Source: Dyella_D sp052115385 (GTDB lineage Bacteria > Pseudomonadota > Gammaproteobacteria > Xanthomonadales > Rhodanobacteraceae). From it: a stretch of 64,000 nt of DNA. The DNA is taken from contig NZ_JBFRGP010000013.1 in the NCBI RefSeq assembly GCF_052115385.1, positions 62,001 to 126,000 on the forward strand. Reading direction: 5' to 3'. Both the position numbers and the translations under genes were made by a program. The notes below the pieces were generated by a model that worked only from the letters and a program-made list of their open reading frames with translations, was not told the origin of the DNA and did not search any database. Shown in pieces: positions 1-10,271 of this stretch. How positions within the stretch are numbered: the first letter of the stretch is position 1; every line of letters starts with the position of its first letter.

Positions 1-696
1 ATGCAAACGATGCGTGCGCACGTAATCGCTCCACGCCATGCCGACCTGCTGCTTGAAGCGGCGGCTGAAATAGGCCGGCGACAGCGCGCATAGCGCCGCG
101 GCCTGTTCGGCGCCATGCGCATCGGCGGGACGGCGGCGCAGGCGGTCGATGGCCGGGCGCAGGCGTTGCAGGCCGTCGGCATGGGCGGGGAGCGCTTCGC
201 CCTGGATGGGCTTCGCCAGCACGGCGGCGCGCAGCAGCGATTCGGTCAATGGCAAGGCGAGCGGATCGCCGCCATCCAGCTCGGCCAGCCATTCGGTCAG
301 CGCCAGCAGGCGGCGGTAGAGCGTGCGGTCCGGCTTGGCGCAGAAGGCATGTTGCAGTCGTTCCATGCCCGGTGAACGTGCCAGCGCATCGACGACTGCC
401 GCTTCCACCTGCACCAGCACCCAGTCGCGCGGTCCTGGCGCGAGCACGAAATCGTGATGCTGCATTGACGGTATGAAGGCGAGGTTGCGCGCGGTCAGTG
501 TGTAGCGTTGATCGTCGGCGACGAAATGCCCATCGACGTCACCGAACAGCACCAGCTCGTACACGTCGTGGTAGTGCACGAAGGAACCGCTCTCGCCGAC
601 CTCGGGTCCCTGCCGCACGCGCTCGGCGCGTACCGGTGCGCCGGGGCGCAGTTCCACCGGTTCGCAGATCGGGCGTTCGAGATGGGGCAGGGCCAT
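1..696 (-). CDS. AraC-family transcriptional regulator, C-terminus cut by window edge
   Basis: This frame is open from an ATG at 696 down to base 1, giving 232 codons without a stop. The first ~150 residues look like the cupin-type effector domain of AraC regulators (H-Y-H-D near residues 32-35, then a Q-H-H-D stretch near 69). The last ~45 residues match the first AraC helix-turn-helix, with a recognition segment reading SPAYFSRRFKQQVG. The second helix-turn-helix lies beyond the edge. It follows the GH13 gene by 15 bp on the same strand, so it is probably the last gene of the operon and may regulate it. The effector is unknown, although carbohydrate-sensing AraC proteins often accompany glycosidases. 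Confidence 0.85.
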   Translation of the reverse strand, partial: MALPHLERPICEPVELRPGAPVRAERVRQGPEVGESGSFVHYHDVYELVLFGDVDGHFVADDQRYTLTARNLAFIPSMQHHDFVLAPGPRDWVLVQVEAAVVDALARSPGMERLQHAFCAKPDRTLYRRLLALTEWLAELDGGDPLALPLTESLLRAAVLAKPIQGEALPAHADGLQRLRPAIDRLRRRPADAHGAEQAAALCALSPAYFSRRFKQQVGMAWSDYVRTHRLH

Positions 697-711
697 GGCC
701 TGCGGGATCCC

Positions 712-2313
712 TCAGGGCGTGCCGAGCACGCGGACCTGCATAGGATGCAGCACCTGGCTGGCGGATGCCTCATGACTGTTGGCAAGCAGATCGGTCCAGC
801 TCGCCTTGGCCAGGCCCGGTTCCAGTGCCGGGCTGGCGTCGGCCCTGCCGAGATTGACCAGCAGCAAGGTCTTGCGTGCGCCGTCCTCGCGCAGGATGCA
901 CAGCACCGGTGAGCCATCCGCGCAGGGGAGGCGCTGGCTGCCTTCGCGCAGCTCTTGTCGAGCCTTGCGCAGAGCGAGCAGCGTGCGATACCAGCGATAG
1001 AGCGAATCGGGCCTCGCCTGTTCCTCTTCCAGCGAAACGCCATCGTGCGAGCGGCTGTAGCGTTGCGTCCACCATGGGCGATCGCCCTGATACCAGATGG
1101 CCGAGCCTGGAGCCATCAGGTCGGCTTTCCAGCGGAACGCTTCGCGCGACGGGATCTGGATGCCGTCGGACAGCGGCACGATCTCCTTCAGGCCGAAGCC
1201 GCGGCCGCGCATGCCCAGCTCCTGGCCGTAATAGACCAGCGGCGTGCCTTTCAGCAGCAGGGCGATGGCCGCGCCGGCGCGCGCACGGGCCATGTTGTCG
1301 CCGACGGCGGACATGTAGCGGTCGACGTCGTGGTTTTCGAGGAAGACGAGTTGGTCCTTGCCTGGCGGGGTGATCGCGGCGGTGGCGCGGATCGCCTTGA
1401 CGATGGCGGCCTTGTCCAGCGCCAGCAGCGCGCCGCGCAAGGGAAACGCAAACACCATGTCCGCATGGCCGTGGGTCAGCCAGTCGGCGCCGAAGCCCCA
1501 GTCGGATTGCTCGGCGATGATGCGCAACGGCGGGCGCCGTGCTTTCAGTGCCTGGAACAGCGGCTGCCAGAAATCGGCGAACAGGTGCTTGTCGAGGCCC
1601 TTGTTGTCCAGGTCGTCCATCATATGGTCGATGCGGAAGCCGTCGACGCCGTCGGTGCCGCTGCCGTCGCCGTGCGGGTCGGCCCAGAACAGCAGCAGGT
1701 CGCGGAAATAGCTCTTCAACGCCGGCTGGTGCAGGTCGAGCATGGCGATGCCGTAGTTGCCGCCATCGAAGCCGTACCACTTGGGTTTGTCGAGGAAGAA
1801 TTCGGCGGTGCGGTGTCCGGCGTCGCGCCACAACAGGTAGTTGGCGTAGCGGCTGTCCGGCTTGCCGATGGCTTCGCGCCACCACGGATGCCCTTCGGCG
1901 ACGTATTGGAATTCCTCGTCGCGGTAGACCTTCAGCCCGCGCGCATGCGCGGCGCGTACGAAGGCGAACCAGTCGTCCATGCTGCCGTACTTCGGGTCGA
2001 TCGCCTTGAAGTCGGTGGCGAAGTAGTTGTGGTAGTACGGCGAGGGCTGCACCGGGGTGAGCAGGATCGAAGTGACGCCCAGCTCCTTGAGGTAGTCGAG
2101 CTTCGCGGTCAGGCCCTTCAGGTCGCCGATGCGGTCGCCGTTGCTGTCGTAGAAGCTGCGCTGGAAGATCTGATAGAAGACTTCGTCATGCGGCGCGGGA
2201 CGCGGCGGATCGGCGGCGTGCGCGGATGCGATGGCCGCAAGCAGCAGCGCCAGCAGGAAGAGGCGGCGCGCCAGGTGTGACCTTGCCATGCTCATGCGGC
2301 TTGCTCCGTTCAC
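712..2313 (-). CDS. Exported GH13 (alpha-amylase family) glycoside hydrolase
   Basis: The protein has 533 residues with an N-terminal signal peptide (hydrophobic residues ~17-33, likely cleavage after AHA). A GH13 barrel follows. The nucleophile region reads DGFRID (Asp229), the acid/base region IIAEQ (Glu268) and the third carboxylate region ENHD (Asp329), so all three catalytic carboxylates are present. Conserved region I, normally ending in Asn-His, instead reads KVYRDEEFQY (residues 128-137). The enzyme should act on alpha-glucans or alpha-glucosides in the periplasm or outside the cell. The ATG at 2313 overlaps the esterase stop by 4 bp; Met7 or Met9 are alternative starts with a tidier signal peptide. 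Substrate is not predictable. Confidence 0.88.
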   Translation of the reverse strand: MNGASRMSMARSHLARRLFLLALLLAAIASAHAADPPRPAPHDEVFYQIFQRSFYDSNGDRIGDLKGLTAKLDYLKELGVTSILLTPVQPSPYYHNYFATDFKAIDPKYGSMDDWFAFVRAAHARGLKVYRDEEFQYVAEGHPWWREAIGKPDSRYANYLLWRDAGHRTAEFFLDKPKWYGFDGGNYGIAMLDLHQPALKSYFRDLLLFWADPHGDGSGTDGVDGFRIDHMMDDLDNKGLDKHLFADFWQPLFQALKARRPPLRIIAEQSDWGFGADWLTHGHADMVFAFPLRGALLALDKAAIVKAIRATAAITPPGKDQLVFLENHDVDRYMSAVGDNMARARAGAAIALLLKGTPLVYYGQELGMRGRGFGLKEIVPLSDGIQIPSREAFRWKADLMAPGSAIWYQGDRPWWTQRYSRSHDGVSLEEEQARPDSLYRWYRTLLALRKARQELREGSQRLPCADGSPVLCILREDGARKTLLLVNLGRADASPALEPGLAKASWTDLLANSHEASASQVLHPMQVRVLGTP

Positions 2314-3122
2314 GGGGTGGATGTCAGCACGTCGCCGAAGAAGCGCAGGGTATCGGCAAGGGCGCGGGTCCAGTAGGGCCAGTCATGTCCGCCGGGGCCT
2401 TCGGCGTAGTGGTGAGCGATGCCGGTGCGCTGCAAGGCGCGGTGCAATTCGCGGTTGGCTTCCAGCAGCGGGTCGTCCAGGCCGCAGTCGAAGCGGAATG
2501 GCGGTGGGATGCCCGGCGTGGCGGCGAGCGCGGCGAGGATGCTGTGATCGATGGGCGCCTGGCTCCAGCCGTCGCGGGCGTCTTCGATAAAGTCGTCGAA
2601 CATGGCCGCTTCGGTCACCGCCGAATGTGCCGCGGCCGCGGCGATGCGGCGCGGGTACTTTGCCGCCAGGCGCAGCGCGCCGAAGCCGCCCATGCTCAGG
2701 CCGGCGAGCAGCAGGGGCGAGTCGGCGCTGCAGGCGGGAATCAGCTCGCGGGCCAGCGCCGGGATCTCGTCCATGATCCAGCGCTCGGCATCGTGGTCGT
2801 CGTGCGCGACGTAGCCGGAGCCATCGCCCCACAGTCCGTCCGAAGGCATCAGCAGCGCTACCGGCGGCAAGCTGCGCGCGGCGATCAGGCGGGCCGCGGT
2901 GAGATGGGCGGAGCCCTTCAAGGCCCATGCCCAATGCGAACCGTAGACGCCATGCAACAGCACGACGATGGGCAGCGCGGTGAGGTCGTGCGCTTCGACC
3001 GGCACGTACAGCGTGACATCCGCGCGGCGCCGCAGCGCGCTGCTCTTGACGGTGACGAACTCCAGGCCGTCCATCGGGATGGCCGGGTCAGGGCGCTCGA
3101 TGGTGCGGAAGGAGGTGTTCAT
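2310..3122 (-). CDS. Alpha/beta-hydrolase esterase (esterase D / PHB-depolymerase-like)
   Basis: This 270-residue alpha/beta-hydrolase has no evident signal peptide, so it is likely cytoplasmic. A V-V-L-L-H-G oxyanion strand sits near residue 57 and the nucleophile elbow GLSMGG places Ser143. Asp216 or Asp217 (DCGLDDP) and His246 (GGHDWPYW) complete the triad. This arrangement is typical of the esterase D/tributyrin-esterase group, which cleaves short acyl esters or S-formylglutathione. A zinc alcohol dehydrogenase lies immediately upstream, which recalls formaldehyde-detoxification pairs, but the dioxygenase and GH13 neighbours point equally to a sugar or ester substrate. It overlaps both neighbouring genes by 4 bp, indicating translational coupling. 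Confidence 0.85.
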   Translation of the reverse strand: MNTSFRTIERPDPAIPMDGLEFVTVKSSALRRRADVTLYVPVEAHDLTALPIVVLLHGVYGSHWAWALKGSAHLTAARLIAARSLPPVALLMPSDGLWGDGSGYVAHDDHDAERWIMDEIPALARELIPACSADSPLLLAGLSMGGFGALRLAAKYPRRIAAAAAHSAVTEAAMFDDFIEDARDGWSQAPIDHSILAALAATPGIPPPFRFDCGLDDPLLEANRELHRALQRTGIAHHYAEGPGGHDWPYWTRALADTLRFFGDVLTSTP

Positions 3123-4228
3123 GCGATGCGCAATACACCTTTGTGGCTGCGCCCGGACAACATGTCGTCGAAGGCGCGGTCGAGCGCATGCAGGGGGTAG
3201 CGATGGGTGACCTGCGCATCCAGTTCCAGTTCGCCGCGCTCGACCCAGTCGAACAGGCGCGGGAAATCGCGCGCGGGCACGCAGCCGCCGTAGAGCGGAG
3301 TGACGTAGCGCTTGTTCCAGAACAGCTGCGGCAGTTCCAGCGCCGCTGGCCCATGCGCGCCGCTGACCTGCACCGCCTGGCCGCCGTTGCGCGCCAGGCG
3401 CAGCGGCAGGAAGGCGAGGGCGGCTACGCCGGTGGCTTCGAAAGCATGGTCGACGCCGCGCCCGTCGCTGAGCGCGCGCACGGCGCCAATCAGCGCTTCC
3501 TCGTCGTCACCGGCCAGCACCGCGTGGGTGGCGCCGAAGCCGCGTGCGCGTTCGAGGCGGGCGGCGACGCGATCGATGGCGATGATCGTCCGCGCACCGG
3601 CGAGGCGTGCTGCCTGGATCACATTCAAGCCCACGCCGCCGCAACCAACGACAGCCACCGTCTCGTCATAACCGACGGCGGCGACATTGACCACCGAGCC
3701 TACGCCGGTCATCACCGCGCAGCCGAGAATGCACGCGGGGTCGGTGCGCAGCGTCGCCGGCAGCGGCGTCACCGCTTCGCGCCGCACCACGGTGTGGCTG
3801 GCGAAAGTGCCCAGGTGGAACGAACGCAGCACCGCGCGGCCGCGTAGCCGCGTGGCGCCTTCGTGTGCGCTGCTGGTGCCCAGGCGCGGCACGTCCAGCT
3901 CGTGCGTGCGCTCGCATAGCGCGTCGCCGTCGTGCCGGCATTGGAAGCAATGGCCGCAGGGGATGGCCCAGTTCAGCAGCACCGGTTGGCCGGGCTCGAG
4001 ACCTTGCACGTCGGGACCGACGCTTTCCACATGCCCGGCGCCTTCGTGCCCCAGCACCAGCGGCCCGCGCCAGCGCAGCGAGGCGTGGTCGGTATGGCAC
4101 ACACCCGCCGCGGCCATGGCGATGCGCACCTCGCCGGGGCCGGGCGGGTCGACTTCGATCAGGTCCAGCGCGAAACCGCCCTGGCCGTTGCCGATCATCG
4201 CCGGCCCGGTGAGCGTGCCAAGCTTCAT
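3119..4228 (-). CDS. Zinc-dependent medium-chain alcohol dehydrogenase
   Basis: The protein is a 369-residue MDR-family dehydrogenase. Catalytic zinc ligands fit Cys44 (GVCHTDH) and the His61-Glu62 pair (LGHEGAGHV). The structural zinc lobe has four cysteines at about 91, 94, 97 and 105. A VVGCGGVGLN dinucleotide-binding turn follows near residue 190. It should oxidise alcohols or reduce aldehydes with NAD(P) in the cytoplasm. I start it at the ATG at 4228, which forms an ATGA overlap with the upstream dioxygenase stop; the frame is open further upstream but that would run deep into the dioxygenase gene. Class III (glutathione-dependent) activity is possible but cannot be asserted. Confidence 0.88.
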   Translation of the reverse strand: MKLGTLTGPAMIGNGQGGFALDLIEVDPPGPGEVRIAMAAAGVCHTDHASLRWRGPLVLGHEGAGHVESVGPDVQGLEPGQPVLLNWAIPCGHCFQCRHDGDALCERTHELDVPRLGTSSAHEGATRLRGRAVLRSFHLGTFASHTVVRREAVTPLPATLRTDPACILGCAVMTGVGSVVNVAAVGYDETVAVVGCGGVGLNVIQAARLAGARTIIAIDRVAARLERARGFGATHAVLAGDDEEALIGAVRALSDGRGVDHAFEATGVAALAFLPLRLARNGGQAVQVSGAHGPAALELPQLFWNKRYVTPLYGGCVPARDFPRLFDWVERGELELDAQVTHRYPLHALDRAFDDMLSGRSHKGVLRIA

Positions 4229-5043
4229 GCCGCGACCGTGTGCTGGAACAGCAGCGGGTTCTTCGGCGTGTCGATGATCTCCCCGGCGATCGCGCCGGGA
4301 CACCAGCGTTCCCAGTCCGCCTGCTGCATCGGGTTCGATGGCGCTTTCAGGCGCATGTCGCGATCCATATAGATCACCGTCATCACCGAACGCGGCTGCG
4401 TCGAACGGTTCGGGCCGGCGCGGTGGAAGGTCCAGCCGAGATGGAAGCTCACTTCGCCCAGCTCGAACGGCTCGTCCACGACGGGGAAGCCGTGCGCTTC
4501 CATGTTGGCGGTGATGGCGCGCTCGCTCTCGTCGGAAATGCCCAGGTCACGCCCGAACTCCACCGCCTGGCTGCCGGCAAAGAAGGCCAGCGGACCCATG
4601 TCCCGCGGCACCGCCTGCAAGGGCACCCAGGCGGTGATGGTGCGGTCGCTGCTGACGGGCCAGTAATACTGGTCGGCATGCGCCGGCGTGATGCCGCCGC
4701 CGGGTTCCTTGTAGAGCGACTGGTCGTGATACAGACGCACGCCATCCACCTCCAGCAAGGCCGCGGCGAGGCCGGCGAGACGGCGGCCGAACACGAATTC
4801 GCGCACGCGATCGCTGGCCTCCCACAGGTTCATCACCTGCAGGAAGGCGCGGTCGTAGGTGCTGCGCTGTGCCAGCGGCAAGGTCTGCGTGTTGAGGGCG
4901 ATGGTGAGGCGGGTGATTTCTTCGCCGTATTGGCGTAGTTCTTCCGCGTTGAAAACCTGCCTGAGGCGGATGAAACCATCGCGGCGGAAGTTATCGATCT
5001 GCTGCGCGGTGAGGGTATGTGGACGGTCGAGATCGATGGGCAT
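4225..5043 (-). CDS. Phytanoyl-CoA dioxygenase (PhyH) family protein
   Basis: This 272-residue protein belongs to the PhyH branch of Fe(II)/2-oxoglutarate oxygenases. The metal triad is visible as His122-x-Asp124 (AHADQYYW) and His207 (FHLGWTFHRAG), with Arg218 (PRSV) as a likely 2-oxoglutarate anchor. Bacterial members hydroxylate diverse small molecules, so the substrate is open. It is the first gene of the five-gene minus-strand operon, so the promoter should lie just above 5043. Together with the dehydrogenase, esterase and glycosidase downstream it suggests catabolism of a decorated glycoside or an oxygenated secondary metabolite, which is an inference from context only. Confidence 0.87.
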   Translation of the reverse strand: MPIDLDRPHTLTAQQIDNFRRDGFIRLRQVFNAEELRQYGEEITRLTIALNTQTLPLAQRSTYDRAFLQVMNLWEASDRVREFVFGRRLAGLAAALLEVDGVRLYHDQSLYKEPGGGITPAHADQYYWPVSSDRTITAWVPLQAVPRDMGPLAFFAGSQAVEFGRDLGISDESERAITANMEAHGFPVVDEPFELGEVSFHLGWTFHRAGPNRSTQPRSVMTVIYMDRDMRLKAPSNPMQQADWERWCPGAIAGEIIDTPKNPLLFQHTVAA

Positions 5044-5751
5044 GGCGCGGCACCAAGGGACGGTGGTGGTGGCGGCATGCTAGGCAACTGGTGGGTGCCT
5101 TACATCGGGCGGGCTTGTCGAAAGAGGGGGGTGGACTATCGGATTCATGACCGGTCGAGGGTTCGTCGTTCGGACATAGAAGAAGTCGCTTGCTTCCGCC
5201 TGTGCATGAGCGCACCGGAGGGCCCATGCGCATGCGATCAGAAAAATGAGGCGGCGCCGCCGACATATTCCGTGCGGGAACAGGGGGCGCTTATACGGGG
5301 CGCCATGGGCATGACGCGCGGCTCCATGTTTCCAAGGCTGGCTCAACATCCGGCCCATGTTTTCCTCGCCATGTCTTCCTCGTGCTTTGAATGGGGAACG
5401 ATCTTCCGGCGAACCGGCAGACCTCTCTGGTTCGGGCATGGACGCCGGCACGTCAGGCAAGCCGCGGCCTTACGCGCCACATCGGCGCGCCTCTTGCTCG
5501 TACGAGGCGTGCGCAACTTCGGGTGGCATATCGAACGGTTGGCATCGGCGGGCGATGGTAGGTCGGGCGGCATCGCAAGCTATCGCCAGCAGGCCTGTCT
5601 TTCAGACAAAAAGAGATGGACGTCCTCGATTCCGGAGCCGGCCGGCGCATCAGGCAACAGGGCTGCCCGGCGGGCCCGTCATGTGCATGCGCACAACGCG
5701 TGCCAGCCGGCCTCGCGTATAGTCGCGGCTTGGTCCCTGGGGAAAACTCGC
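5044..5751. other. Long intergenic region between divergent transcription units
   Basis: About 700 bp separate the dioxygenase start from the CocE-type gene start. The downstream reading frame stays open across it, but the translated text is unlike any protein I know (Cys/Arg/His rich, irregular), so I regard it as non-coding. A minus-strand frame near 5080-5460 is equally unconvincing. The region should hold both divergent promoters. The stretch at 5717-5723, reading tatagt, is a possible -10 hexamer about 30 bp ahead of the 5752 start, without a clear -35. No repeat or RNA structure was recognised. Confidence 0.4.
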
Positions 5752-7731
<1,980 letters not shown>

Positions 7732-7737
7732 CACGGC

Positions 7738-8826
7738 ATGGCGACCGAGCAGTGCGACGCGCCCGTACCGCCGCCGTTCTGGCGGCGGTATGCGCTCGCC
7801 CTGTGGGTGTTGTTGCTGGTGGCGATCGGGGCGATGCGTGCGCTGAACCGCTACCTGGTCGGGGTGGCCTACAGTCATGTCGCGCCGATCGCGCCGCTGC
7901 TGATCGAGGAGCTGACCGGCGCGTTGAGCTTCGGCGCGTTCCTTCCACCGGTCTTCTATGCCTTGCGCTGGCTGCGTCGACGCCGCTGGCGCCTGCTATG
8001 GCATGCGGCGGTGTTCGCCGGTCTGTCGGTGGCGCAGACCAGCCTGATGATCGCGCTGCGCCTGCTGGTCTTCGGCGGGATGGGGCTGCCTGCGGACGAC
8101 TACGCGCCGACGGTGTGGCGCTATGTGATGGAGATGCCGACGCAGCTGTTCTTCTATGTACTGGTCGCGGTCGGCCTGTGGCTGTTCGACCGTTACCGCG
8201 AAAGCCGCACGCGCGAATTGCGCGCTGCACAGCTGGAATCGGCGTTGTCGGAAGCGCGGCTGGAAGCGCTGCGCCTGCAGCTCAATCCACATTTTCTGTT
8301 CAATACGCTCAATGCGGTCTCCGAGCTGATGTACGACCGGCCCGCGGTGGCCGATGAAATGCTGTCGCGGATCGGCGCGCTGCTGCGCGCCACGCTGTCG
8401 GCCGGCGCGCAGGAGCATCGCCTCGCCGACGAGTGGAAGCTGCTGGCCTTGTACATGGATATCCAGCGGGCGCGATTCGGCGATGGTCTCGACGCCGACG
8501 TAAACAGCGACGCCGCGCTGGACGATCTGCGCATTCCCTTCCTGTTGCTGCAACCGCTGGTGGAGAACGCCATCGAGCACGGCGGGCAAGGCGACCATCG
8601 CCGGGTGCGGGTGGAGGCCGAGCGGGATGCCGAGCGCCTGACGCTGCGGGTGCGCGATGGCGGCGGTGGCGTGGCGCGTGCCGGGCATGGCATTGGCCTC
8701 GGCAACGTGGGCGCCCGCCTGCAGCATCTGTACGGTGATAAAGCCGGCGTGCGCCTGGAAGCGATGCCGGAAGGCGGCAGCGTCGTCACGGTATGGCTGC
8801 CCGCGCGGCGCTGGGTGGCAGCATGA
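7738..8826 (+). CDS. LytS/YehU-type sensor histidine kinase
   Basis: This 362-residue membrane kinase has about four transmembrane segments within residues 18-150. The His_kinase (PF06580-type) domain begins at the motif LQLNPHFLFNTLN, so the phospho-accepting His is residue 185. The ATPase part shows the N-box LVENAIEHG and a glycine-rich G-box GHGIGLGNVGARL. No extracytoplasmic sensor domain is evident, so the signal may be sensed in the membrane. Its stop overlaps the response-regulator ATG by 4 bp. This is a cognate two-component pair, and linkage to the upstream hydrolase suggests a shared transcript or shared physiological cue. Confidence 0.9.
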   Translation: MATEQCDAPVPPPFWRRYALALWVLLLVAIGAMRALNRYLVGVAYSHVAPIAPLLIEELTGALSFGAFLPPVFYALRWLRRRRWRLLWHAAVFAGLSVAQTSLMIALRLLVFGGMGLPADDYAPTVWRYVMEMPTQLFFYVLVAVGLWLFDRYRESRTRELRAAQLESALSEARLEALRLQLNPHFLFNTLNAVSELMYDRPAVADEMLSRIGALLRATLSAGAQEHRLADEWKLLALYMDIQRARFGDGLDADVNSDAALDDLRIPFLLLQPLVENAIEHGGQGDHRRVRVEAERDAERLTLRVRDGGGGVARAGHGIGLGNVGARLQHLYGDKAGVRLEAMPEGGSVVTVWLPARRWVAA

Positions 8827-9578
8827 CCCTGCGCGCGGTGGTGGTGGACGACGAGGCACCGGCACGCGCGAAGCTGCGGCGCTATCTCGCCGAAGCCGAG
8901 GGTGTGCTCTGGGTAGGCGAGGCCGGCGATGGCCGCGAGGCGGTGCATCTGATCCAGCGCGAACGGCCGGACGTGGTGTTCCTCGACATCAGCATGCCCG
9001 GGATGGACGGCTTCGCCGTGTTGCAGGCACTGGGCGAACCGCTGCCGGCGGAGATCGTGTTCGTCACCGCGCATGACGACCAGGCCGTGCGGGCGTTCGA
9101 GGTGCATGCGTTCGATTATCTGCTCAAGCCGGTGGGCCCCGAACGCTTTCAGGCAGCGATCCGCCGTTTGCGTGAAAAGGTGGCGCCGTCGCTGAGCGTC
9201 AGCGCGCGTGTGGACGGCCTGCTGGAGAGCGCGCCACCGCCGGCACGCTATCTGGAGCGACTGCTGCTGCCGGTTGGCGATGCGGCCGAGCTGGTGCTGG
9301 TGGAGCGCATCGACCGCATCGAATCCGACCGCAACTATCTGCAGGTCTTCGTCGACGGCGCGCCGCGTCGCTTGCGCGGCACGCTGGATGCGATGCAGGC
9401 GCGGCTGCATCCTTCGCGCTTCGTGCGGGTCAACCGCTCGACCGTGGTGCAACTGGATGCCATCCGTGAAGTGCAGCCGTGGCCGGACGGCGAGAAGCGC
9501 TTGCTGTTGCGCGATGGAGCGCGGGTGACGTGGACCAGGCGTTACTTGGATCAGCTTCCGCCTGGCGTGTTCTTGTAA
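8823..9578 (+). CDS. LytTR-family response regulator
   Basis: I start this 251-residue regulator at the ATG at 8823, which overlaps the kinase stop (ATGA). The receiver domain carries the acidic pair VVDDE near residue 9, the phosphorylation site Asp55 (VFLDISMPG), the conserved Thr in FVTAHD and Lys in YLLKPV. Residues ~150-250 form a LytTR DNA-binding domain (IESDRNYLQVFV, then FVRVNRSTVV). Proteins of this kind (LytR/AlgR/YehT) bind direct repeats upstream of target genes. No target site could be assigned within the window. Frame upstream of 8823 is open but overlaps the kinase. Confidence 0.92.
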   Translation: MTLRAVVVDDEAPARAKLRRYLAEAEGVLWVGEAGDGREAVHLIQRERPDVVFLDISMPGMDGFAVLQALGEPLPAEIVFVTAHDDQAVRAFEVHAFDYLLKPVGPERFQAAIRRLREKVAPSLSVSARVDGLLESAPPPARYLERLLLPVGDAAELVLVERIDRIESDRNYLQVFVDGAPRRLRGTLDAMQARLHPSRFVRVNRSTVVQLDAIREVQPWPDGEKRLLLRDGARVTWTRRYLDQLPPGVFL

Positions 9579-9618
9579 GCGGGAGCTGGCGCTGCCCACA
9601 GGCCTTCCGGACGTCACC

Positions 9619-10050
9619 CTATCGTTTAAATTCAAGCTGACTGTTGCTGGGCGAGGTGACGGGTGCCTGGGGCGTGTCGAACGGTAAGGGGCAGGCGGAG
9701 GAACGATTGAACATGTTCTGATGGTCCTGGAGCTGTCGATCGGCGGCGCTGATGTACGGACGGCGATCCGCGTCTGCGTCGGTGGAGCTCAATGGCGAAA
9801 CGTTTTCTCTGGTCACGGGCGTACGCAGAAGTGATATCCCCGCACTCTTGCCATTGCGCTGCCCTGGTTCATGGCTTCCGGCGCGGGGTATTGCATCCGC
9901 CGGCGGGGAAGGAAGCTGGAGATTGAGGCTGCCCGCGGGGGCGGCGGGCGGTGCGGCCTGTCCGACGGCCCATGGTGAAACCCGCAGGGCGAGTGCTCCG
10001 ACAAACAGCATCTGGCGGTGGCGAGATGCGGCGTAGATCTTTTTGATCAT
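9619..10050 (-). CDS. Small exported protein of unknown function, proline-rich
   Basis: This 143-residue product has a basic N-terminus and a hydrophobic stretch ending near residue 31 (VSPWAVGQA), consistent with a signal peptide. The mature part is rich in Pro, Ser, Ala and Asp and ends with paired-Cys-free, low-complexity sequence. No domain is recognised. It resembles in layout the exported protein at 11733-12173: signal peptide, then a LNL-(Q/K)-L segment, then a polar region. The two may be distant paralogues flanking the serine hydrolase gene. Translation is supported by the signal peptide and by its clean fit between a convergent gene and the hydrolase promoter region, but it could still be spurious. 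Confidence 0.5.
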   Translation of the reverse strand: MIKKIYAASRHRQMLFVGALALRVSPWAVGQAAPPAAPAGSLNLQLPSPPADAIPRAGSHEPGQRNGKSAGISLLRTPVTRENVSPLSSTDADADRRPYISAADRQLQDHQNMFNRSSACPLPFDTPQAPVTSPSNSQLEFKR

Positions 10051-10271
10051 GCGAATGACCTGCTTTCGAGGCGGCTAAAGCATCGAAGCTAATCGACCTC
10101 CGCAAAGCTATAACACTGGATAATTCGTGAGGCGCACTCCTCGTGGTGTGCGGGTACTGTTTTTGGCGTGCCGGCTCCTGCTTTCGTCCCTGGCGTCCCA
10201 ACCTTCGTCCCAGTCCGGCCCCCTCCATCCCAACCGCCCGCGCACACTCGCTCCATCCCACGGAGACCGTC

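Noticed and set aside
955..2280. Plus-strand frame of ~440 codons opposite the GH13 gene
   Set aside because: It is antisense to a gene with all GH13 catalytic motifs and has typical GC-rich shadow composition.
5017..5751. In-frame N-terminal extension of the CocE-type hydrolase
   Set aside because: The extension has irregular composition, no domain, and would bury the clear signal peptide at 5752; it also overlaps the divergent dioxygenase gene.
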